A DNA stretch of 43,045 nucleotides from assembly GCA_001789445.1 (NCBI GenBank), contig MFZQ01000010.1, forward strand, positions 1 to 43,045, read 5' to 3'. Each line of letters opens with the position of its first letter. The stretch's first letter is position 1. A program made the position numbers and the translations under genes. Source of the DNA: Candidatus Roizmanbacteria bacterium RIFCSPHIGHO2_02_FULL_40_13b (GTDB lineage Bacteria > Patescibacteriota > Microgenomatia > UBA1406 > HO2-37-13b). Below, piece after piece: positions 38,655-43,045 of this stretch. The notes beneath the pieces are model-generated. The model was not told where the DNA came from. It saw only the letters and a program-made list of their open reading frames with translations, and did not search any database.

Positions 38655-39278
38655 ATGTCACAAGTATTTATTTTTGGTGCAAGTATGGCATATGGAGTGG
38701 GAAGCACGGAGGGAAGTTTTGGCGATATGTTGAAGCGAAAACTTCATGAAGAGATGTATTCTGATGGAGGAGTTGGTGAAAAGCATGAGGTATACAATTT
38801 TACAAAACCCGGGGCAACAATCGAATTTGTACTTGATAATTATGAAAATCAAATTGAACAATATAGAAAATCAGGAAAATTAATCGCCATCGTCCACGTT
38901 GGTGGAAATAATGCGAAAGCAAAAGATGCGCCAGAAAATTGGGTTTCAACTGGGGAAGAGTTTAGAAGTCTTGCAAAAAAATTATTGAGCAGTTTAGCTG
39001 GAAAAATTGATAGTGTGATTTGGGTTGAGCTCGCGCCTGTTGACGAAAGTAAGACAACACCACGAGGAACATCGTATTTCTATAACCATCGATTTGTAGA
39101 GTTCAACAAAATATATGCTGAAGTCTGTGCACAAATGAATATTCCGTTTATTGAAACAGGGATTGGGCCGGACGAATGGAAAGAAAAATATTTGTATGAA
39201 GACGGACTGCACCCTAACACCGCCGGACAGAGATTGATTTTTGAGAAAGTGTGGGAAGAGGTTAAAAAACTAATCTAG
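38655..39278 (+). CDS. SGNH/GDSL-family hydrolase
   Basis: 207 aa. Block I FGASMAYGVGS with the nucleophile Ser (GxS), block II near PGATIEF (oxyanion Gly), block III HVGGNNAK (Gly-x-Asn), block V DGLHPNTAGQ (Asp-x-x-His). All four blocks are in order, so it is an active-looking esterase/lipase or thioesterase of the SGNH fold. No signal peptide, so it acts in the cytoplasm. Leaderless start. It may be co-regulated with the dehydrogenase upstream, since both have the same promoter geometry. Confidence 0.88.
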   Translation: MSQVFIFGASMAYGVGSTEGSFGDMLKRKLHEEMYSDGGVGEKHEVYNFTKPGATIEFVLDNYENQIEQYRKSGKLIAIVHVGGNNAKAKDAPENWVSTGEEFRSLAKKLLSSLAGKIDSVIWVELAPVDESKTTPRGTSYFYNHRFVEFNKIYAEVCAQMNIPFIETGIGPDEWKEKYLYEDGLHPNTAGQRLIFEKVWEEVKKLI

Positions 39279-39301
39279 TATTTTAGGTTTTCATAGCAAT
39301 C

Positions 39302-39324
39302 CTTTTAACTCCGGGGGTTAAAAG
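39302..39324. repeat. 23-bp palindrome CTTTTAACTCC-G-GGGGTTAAAAG (copy 2)
   Basis: Arms CTTTTAAC/GTTAAAAG around TCCGGGG. It overlaps the stop of the small FtsK-gamma-like gene, so on the minus strand it would form a 3'-end hairpin. Copy 1 lies at 26367-26389. Confidence 0.7.
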
Positions 39325-39476
39325 TGGCGTTGCAACTCTTCAATCTGCCGCAAGATTCGTTCAGCTCGCGTAAATCCTATTTTGAATTTTCGAGCGATAA
39401 GTTGCGCTAGTGGAAAGTCGAATTTATTGAGATAGGCGAGAACCTCTGGAACAAGCGGGTCTTCGATGTTTTGCAT
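39318..39476 (-). CDS. Stand-alone FtsK gamma-like winged-helix protein
   Basis: 52 aa from ATG 39476. VPEVLAYLNKFDFPLAQLIARKFKIGFTRAERILRQIEELQRHF follows the FtsK/SpoIIIE gamma domain pattern (xSxSxLQRxxRIGYxRAARxxDxLE), which reads KOPS DNA sequences at the terminus. There is no motor domain attached. TATAAT ends 7 nt before the ATG. It might be a split-off KOPS reader or an unrelated small DNA-binding protein with the same fold. Confidence 0.6.
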   Translation of the reverse strand: MQNIEDPLVPEVLAYLNKFDFPLAQLIARKFKIGFTRAERILRQIEELQRHF

Positions 39477-39483
39477 AGTGAGA

Positions 39484-39489
39484 ATTATA
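39484..39489 (-). promoter_or_regulatory. -10 box TATAAT of the FtsK-gamma-like gene, leaderless
   Basis: TATAAT, 7 nt before ATG 39476. Confidence 0.6.
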
Positions 39490-39552
39490 CTATAATCAAT
39501 AGCTTTTCTAACAACCCAAACCACCCCCGAGGTGAGAGATTAATTATTGGTG

Positions 39553-39597
39553 TATAATAAACCTTTATTAATCCTATAAGTTTTGTAACAAAACAGT
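39553..39597 (+). promoter_or_regulatory. Promoter -10 and palindromic leader of the 272-aa protein
   Basis: TATAAT at 39553-39558, then a leader of about 42-47 nt with the perfect palindrome GTTTTGT-A-ACAAAAC (39583-39597) 9 nt before the ATG. It is one of the few genes here with a proper leader; the palindrome could be an operator or RNA hairpin. Confidence 0.45.
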
Positions 39598-39606
39598 ACA
39601 TCAAAT

Positions 39607-40425
39607 ATGGCAGGAGCAGAAAAAGGTAGTTTATTAGATTCCTACGCAGTAGCAGATGTCGTCACCGATCCTCGTTGGGTTGTATTGCAACCAAAGCCGA
39701 AAGCACGAAATTTATCTCCCGAGTTTGCAGAGATTTTTAATAGAGAAAAATATCTGATAAAAGGACGAGTGAGGCTTGTAATTGATGGTCAAGTATATCC
39801 TATTCATTTTGAACGATTTGGATCAGATGCTCCAGGAGATGAATCTTCTCGAGTTTTTTTCACACCAGATGAAGGGTATAACGGACGCAGATCTGTAGTA
39901 ACAATTTCTCCAAATGACTTTACAATTGGTTTGTTCGCGGATGGCCATAAAGCAGATTTTGCAAAAGAACCTTTTCCTGTTTGTGATGATGGACATAATC
40001 GAGTAGTAAGACCCACTGGTTCTATATTTTTAGCCAATCGTGACGATTTACGTAGAGGGGTTCAAGGTGGAACAATTAGAACAAGAGTGAGAGAATTAAG
40101 AATATCTGTGACAAATCCAAATTTATTTGATGCTCCCATATTTAGAAGGCAAATAACTCGCCCATTTATGTATGATCATAGAGGATTAAAACAAGTTGTA
40201 TCAGGGGCTATGGACGGATCAAGTTCTATAAGAGATACTGATAGTTTGACAGAAGGAACCGTCGCCGCAGTAATGGCACAGCTGGACCCCCGTATTGATT
40301 ACGATTCTGACTATGAATGGTATACCGGCGGACCAGAATTAAAAATTACATACCCGCCAGCAGTCGAAATTGCCCAAATGATGGTTTTTTCATGGAAACT
40401 TAATGGTCAAGAATCGAGAGATTGA
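39607..40425 (+). CDS. Hypothetical protein, 272 aa
   Basis: No family recognised. There is no signal peptide or membrane helix. It is all-beta-looking, with conserved-sounding pieces IKGRVRLVIDGQVYPIHFERFG, FFTPDEGYNGRRSVVTISPNDF and DAPIFRRQITRPFMYDHRG. The centre is Asp/Arg-rich, and the end reads PPAVEIAQMMVFSWKLNGQESRD. It is the only unit in this stretch with a real leader (about 45 nt) and a palindrome. The tRNA-Gln gene lies 8 nt downstream on the other strand. The function is unknown. Confidence 0.7.
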   Translation: MAGAEKGSLLDSYAVADVVTDPRWVVLQPKPKARNLSPEFAEIFNREKYLIKGRVRLVIDGQVYPIHFERFGSDAPGDESSRVFFTPDEGYNGRRSVVTISPNDFTIGLFADGHKADFAKEPFPVCDDGHNRVVRPTGSIFLANRDDLRRGVQGGTIRTRVRELRISVTNPNLFDAPIFRRQITRPFMYDHRGLKQVVSGAMDGSSSIRDTDSLTEGTVAAVMAQLDPRIDYDSDYEWYTGGPELKITYPPAVEIAQMMVFSWKLNGQESRD

Positions 40426-40433
40426 TAATTGGG

Positions 40434-40504
40434 CTCGGGGACAAGGATTTGAACCTCGATTAACGGATTCAGAGTCCGTTGTCCTACCATTAGACGATCC
40501 CCGA
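40434..40504 (-). tRNA. tRNA-Gln (anticodon CUG)
   Basis: 71 nt. Acceptor stem TCGGGGA/TCCCCGA is perfect; D-arm GTCTAATGGTAGGAC; anticodon stem ACGGA/TCCGT with loop CTCTGAA gives anticodon CTG (reads CAG); T-arm CGAGG-TTCAAAT-CCTTG; discriminator G73. The genome has CCC after G73, so CCA is not encoded and must be added enzymatically. It sits between the unknown 272-aa gene and a repeat cluster. Confidence 0.93.
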
Positions 40505-40539
40505 AGTATATGCATATTGTATCATCTTATGGCTGTTGG

Positions 40540-40625
40540 GAGATCCCGAAATAAGTTCGGGATGACAGATAAACATATTAGGATTCTATCGCTTCGCTCC
40601 AGAATGACAGGTGGGATCAGGATGA
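40540..40625. repeat. Cluster of dispersed palindromic repeats overlapping the transketolase stop
   Basis: Units: GAGATCCCGAAATAAGTTCGGGATGAC (40540-40566), GGATTCTATCGCTTCGCTCC..AGAATGAC (40581-40608) and GGGATCAGGATGAC (40612-40625). The second is the family member that also sits inside valS. The transketolase stop codon (TGA at 40617-40619 on the minus strand) lies in the last unit. Confidence 0.85.
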
Positions 40626-42491
40626 CAATTGAAGTATCTCTTTCACCTTACTCACTATAGCCTCTGCATCGATTTCTTCATATTTAAGAAGTGCTTCCGG
40701 ACTCCCACTTCTGGGCATTTTGTTGACGAAAAGAGAATGGATGGGAATATTACTTCCCGAAAGCGCCGATGCCACCGCTTCCCCAACACCTCCTTCTTTA
40801 TAATGATCTTCAACGGTGAGGATTGCTTTTGTCTCCTTTGCCGCTTTTTCAAGTGTAGAAATATCGAGTGGTTTTATGCTGTACAGATCGATGACTCGCA
40901 CTTTTACTTTCTCGAGTGTAAGCAGTGTTGCGGCTTTCAGCGCTTGGTGAAGGGTAATTCCACACGCGATGATGGTCACTTCATCCTTGGTACTTGAAAG
41001 CAACGTTTTGGAGCCTCCAATTTCAAACTTCTCATCAGAATCATAAAGAACCGGAGTTTGGGCCCGAGTTAACCTGATATATGCAATTCCGGTCTGCCGC
41101 GCCATCGCCTCCACAAGTTTATCAGTCGAGACCGCGTCTGACGGATACAAAACTACGCTATCAATCATCGATCGGAAAAGCGAGATATCCTCCAGTCCCA
41201 TTTGTGACGCCCCGTCTTGACCCATTGAGACTCCGGCATGAGATCCGGCAAATTTAATGTTTGCATTTGAATATTGACTCATACGGATTTGATCGTGCGC
41301 CCGAGATAAAAACGAGGCAAATGTTGAAACAAACGGCATTTTTCCCATCGCGCTCATGCCTGTGGCCACCCCAACCATATTTTGTTCGGCAATAAACATC
41401 TCAAAAAATCGTTCTGGATACTTGTGTGCGAAAACCTCTGCGAATGTGGAGTTATCGAGCCCGGCGTCCATAACGACAAGATTTGGATATTTTTTCTCAA
41501 TTCGAGTGATTGCATACCCATACGCCTGGCGCGTGGCAATCATGTCCCCTTTCTGAAATGAGGGAATTTTTATTTGATCTTCTTCTGTAGCTATTTTTCT
41601 AAAAAGAGTTGGGTGTGGATGTTGTTTTCCTTCCGGCTTGGGAAGCGATTTGCGAAAGCCCAGATCAACTTTCCCAAGCTCTGCAAGCGCTTGGGCAAGC
41701 TCTGGTTTCGAAAGCGCTTTTCCATGCCATCCTTCTTTATTTGCTAAAAATGAGATTCCCTGACCCTTCACCGTTCGTGCAAGTATCGCAACCGGCTTTT
41801 TTTTCATCCCGCGTCTTTTTTTGTATGCATGGAGAACAGATAAAATATCGTGCCCATCATGAACGATAATCGTGTCCCATCCAAAAGATCGAAATTTATC
41901 AGAATAACCCCTCAGATCCCATCCAAACATCGTCGGCCCTGTTTGTTCCAGCCGACTTACATCAATAATTGCGGTAAGGTTTCCCAGTTTGTAGTACGCG
42001 GCCAACTGCGCAGCTTCCCAATTTGAACCTTCGGCCATCTCGCCGTCACCCAAAAGAACATATGTTTGAGCATCCGTGCCATCCAGATATTTTGCGACCA
42101 TCGCCATTCCGACCCCATTTGACAGTCCAATTCCAAGGGAGCCGGTAGCAACATCCGTATACGGAAAAGTGAGTGTGGGATGACCTTCAACACGACTTCC
42201 GAAAGCGCGCAACGTGTGCATTTCTGGAAGTGGAAAAACACCCGCACCAACCCACAATGAGTAAAAGAGCGGAGCCGCGTGACCTTTTGAAAAAATAAGA
42301 CGATCATTATAAATTGATTTTGGGTCGCGTGTGTCGTACGTAAAGTTTCCACCGAAAAAAAGCGCAGTCATGAGTTCGACAGCAGAAAGACACGATGTGG
42401 GGTGTCCTGATCCCGCATTAGATGTTGAGGTGAGAACCAAATATCGCATAAGCACGCCCATCTTTTCGATTTCATTAATTTCATTTCTCAT
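40617..42491 (-). CDS. tkt: Transketolase
   Basis: 624 aa from ATG 42491 (the longer start at 42506 would overlap the upstream gene). N-terminal ThDP part: AGSGHPTSCLSAVELMTALFF, SKGHAAPLFYSLW, VLLGDGEMAEGSNWEAAQLAAYYKLGNLTAIID (GDGEx..NxxxA.. ThDP/metal motif), GHD. Central pyrimidine-binding part: TRQAYGYAITRIEKKYPNLVVMDAGLDNSTFAEVFAHKYPERFFEMFIAEQNMVGVATGMSAMGK and a C-terminal domain. It moves two-carbon ketol units in the pentose phosphate pathway. The two halves are fused, as in most bacteria, not split as in archaea. Last residues SS* come from a repeat. Confidence 0.94.
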   Translation of the reverse strand: MRNEINEIEKMGVLMRYLVLTSTSNAGSGHPTSCLSAVELMTALFFGGNFTYDTRDPKSIYNDRLIFSKGHAAPLFYSLWVGAGVFPLPEMHTLRAFGSRVEGHPTLTFPYTDVATGSLGIGLSNGVGMAMVAKYLDGTDAQTYVLLGDGEMAEGSNWEAAQLAAYYKLGNLTAIIDVSRLEQTGPTMFGWDLRGYSDKFRSFGWDTIIVHDGHDILSVLHAYKKRRGMKKKPVAILARTVKGQGISFLANKEGWHGKALSKPELAQALAELGKVDLGFRKSLPKPEGKQHPHPTLFRKIATEEDQIKIPSFQKGDMIATRQAYGYAITRIEKKYPNLVVMDAGLDNSTFAEVFAHKYPERFFEMFIAEQNMVGVATGMSAMGKMPFVSTFASFLSRAHDQIRMSQYSNANIKFAGSHAGVSMGQDGASQMGLEDISLFRSMIDSVVLYPSDAVSTDKLVEAMARQTGIAYIRLTRAQTPVLYDSDEKFEIGGSKTLLSSTKDEVTIIACGITLHQALKAATLLTLEKVKVRVIDLYSIKPLDISTLEKAAKETKAILTVEDHYKEGGVGEAVASALSGSNIPIHSLFVNKMPRSGSPEALLKYEEIDAEAIVSKVKEILQLSS

Positions 42492-42492
42492 A

Positions 42493-43044
42493 TTAGAATG
42501 CGACAACTGCAGTTTGACAATTTCCTACCCAGCCCATCCCAATTTGGTGTATTCCTGGATTCATAATGATGTCGTGATGTGCACTGCTTCCCATCCATCC
42601 ACCAAATACTGCTTCCGGCGAACCATACCCCATTCCTAAAACTTCCCCATATGGATTTCCTGAAAATCCAGCATCTCGTGCCCGACTAGAAAAATCAGAT
42701 CCATCAGTTCCTGTATGATTAAGCTGATTATGATCGCATACATCCTTCGAGTGTCTTCGTGAAGCTGTGGTGAGTGCGTCGTTTGTTGAAAGCTGGGAAA
42801 GTCCCTGCCGTTGCCGCTCACTATTAATAAGCGTGATCGTTTGCGATTCAGGGGAAGAAGATGAAGGAGCTGCCTGCCCGCCATTACCTTCGGCTTCAGC
42901 CGTTGGCAGGCGGGGAGTACTCGAGGGCTCGAGCCGAGGCGAAGGAGAAGGAGTTGACGTTGGTATTGGAATTGTAGGGGCGGGGTCTTCCCGCCCTTTA
43001 GTAGGGTCGGGAAACCCGACCCCTACATCGGTTTTTGTACCCAT
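42493..43044 (-). CDS. CAP/SCP-domain protein, 5' end outside the window
   Basis: 183 aa visible; probably longer, since no signal peptide or membrane segment precedes the linker. The N-terminal part (residues 1-65) is a Pro/Ser/Thr-rich linker with GC-rich codons from palindromic repeats (VGVGFPDPTKGREDPAP; SPRLEPSSTPRLPTAEAEG). The CAP domain follows: ITLINSERQRQGLSQLSTNDALTTASRRHSKDVCDHNQLNHTGTDGSDFSSRARDAGF, GEVLGMGYGSPEAVFGGWMGSSAHHDIIMNPGIHQIGMGW, with H, E and H residues of the CAP cavity. Secreted role likely. Transketolase starts 1 nt after its stop. Confidence 0.8.
   Translation of the reverse strand: MGTKTDVGVGFPDPTKGREDPAPTIPIPTSTPSPSPRLEPSSTPRLPTAEAEGNGGQAAPSSSSPESQTITLINSERQRQGLSQLSTNDALTTASRRHSKDVCDHNQLNHTGTDGSDFSSRARDAGFSGNPYGEVLGMGYGSPEAVFGGWMGSSAHHDIIMNPGIHQIGMGWVGNCQTAVVAF
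42974..43026. repeat. GC-rich double hairpin repeat inside the CAP-protein linker
   Basis: GTAGGGGCGGG...CCCGCCC and GTAGGGTCGGG..CCCGACCCCTAC: two hairpins with outer ends GTAGGGG/CCCCTAC, read in frame as VGVGFPDPTKGREDPAP. It is far richer in GC than the neighbouring genes. Confidence 0.7.
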
Positions 43045-43045
43045 A

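Noticed and set aside
40434-40504. tRNA-Gln as an integrase attachment site
   Set aside because: No integrase gene and no duplicated tRNA 3' end were found in the window.
40403-40660. 85-aa ORF over the tRNA and repeats
   Set aside because: It reads through the tRNA-Gln gene (antisense) and dispersed repeats.
1-43045. CRISPR array
   Set aside because: The repeats are dispersed palindromes at irregular distances, not regularly spaced direct repeats, and no cas gene is present.
1-43045. TGA read as glycine or tryptophan (Gracilibacteria/SR1 or Mycoplasma type code)
   Set aside because: TGA ends many genes in ATGA overlaps with correct C-termini (e.g. valS/rpmH, uppS/polyprenyl synthase).

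Overview
The window looks like part of a Candidate Phyla Radiation (Patescibacteria) genome, most likely Microgenomates-like. This is inferred from gene content and style, not from a marker-gene tree. The DNA is AT-rich and very compact: stop/start overlaps of the ATGA type are common, and three convergent gene pairs share 4 nt at their stop codons. Many proteins are shortened (ValS about 704 aa, Obg without its C-terminal domain). TGA is used as a stop, so the Gly recoding of Gracilibacteria/SR1 does not apply. There are several VirB2/TrbC-like and VirB6/TrbL-like membrane proteins of the kind common in CPR genomes, and no biosynthetic operons for amino acids or nucleotides.

Layout. 1-8.2 kb: the end of a sugar-nucleotidyltransferase, a secreted M23-like protein, a membrane-anchored Ig-like protein, a VirB6-like polytopic protein, a VirB2-like protein and a 1270-aa unrecognised protein. 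8.5-12.3 kb: a small XRE regulator, then a leftward valS-rpmH-yidC-khpB run with no rnpA. 12.3-18.3 kb: envelope glycan and lipid genes (a DUF2298/YYY giant membrane protein, a GDPD, GT2 and GT4 glycosyltransferases) with a GIY-YIG gene bracketed by perfect inverted repeats. 18.2-23.1 kb: ATP-dependent DNA ligase, a Fic protein, polyprenyl synthase and UppS. 23.2-25.3 kb: two coupled VirB2-like small proteins and an ECF sigma factor operon with two membrane proteins. 25.4-31.2 kb: obgE, an MFS transporter, an aquaporin, an ITPase, ychF, a flavodoxin and an orphan OmpR-type regulator. 31.3-34.9 kb: a phosphodiester glycosidase-like protein, ApbE, an FMN-binding protein and an RnfD/NqrB-like membrane protein, which together look like a minimal flavin electron-transfer module. 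34.9-37.7 kb: CopG-like and BrnT toxin-antitoxin genes, two NUDIX hydrolases and an HD hydrolase. 37.7-43 kb: a 2-hydroxyacid dehydrogenase, an SGNH hydrolase, a stand-alone FtsK-gamma-like domain, an unknown protein, tRNA-Gln(CUG), transketolase and a CAP-domain protein cut by the window end.

Two genome-wide features stand out. First, at about twenty transcription-unit starts a TATAAT-like -10 box ends only 3-9 nt (usually 6-7) before the start codon, so most first genes should be translated from leaderless mRNAs. Second, a family of palindromic dispersed repeats (outer ends GTCAT...ATGAC) is scattered between genes. Copies also sit in frame inside valS, carry the stop codon of transketolase and of the GIY-YIG gene, may supply a -35 box to the MFS gene, and form 24-bp perfect terminal inverted repeats around the GIY-YIG gene. 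A GIY-YIG/repeat mobile unit, the in-frame protein insertion, the palindromic operators in the toxin-antitoxin promoters and a candidate small RNA at 14.55 kb are the best leads for undescribed biology.
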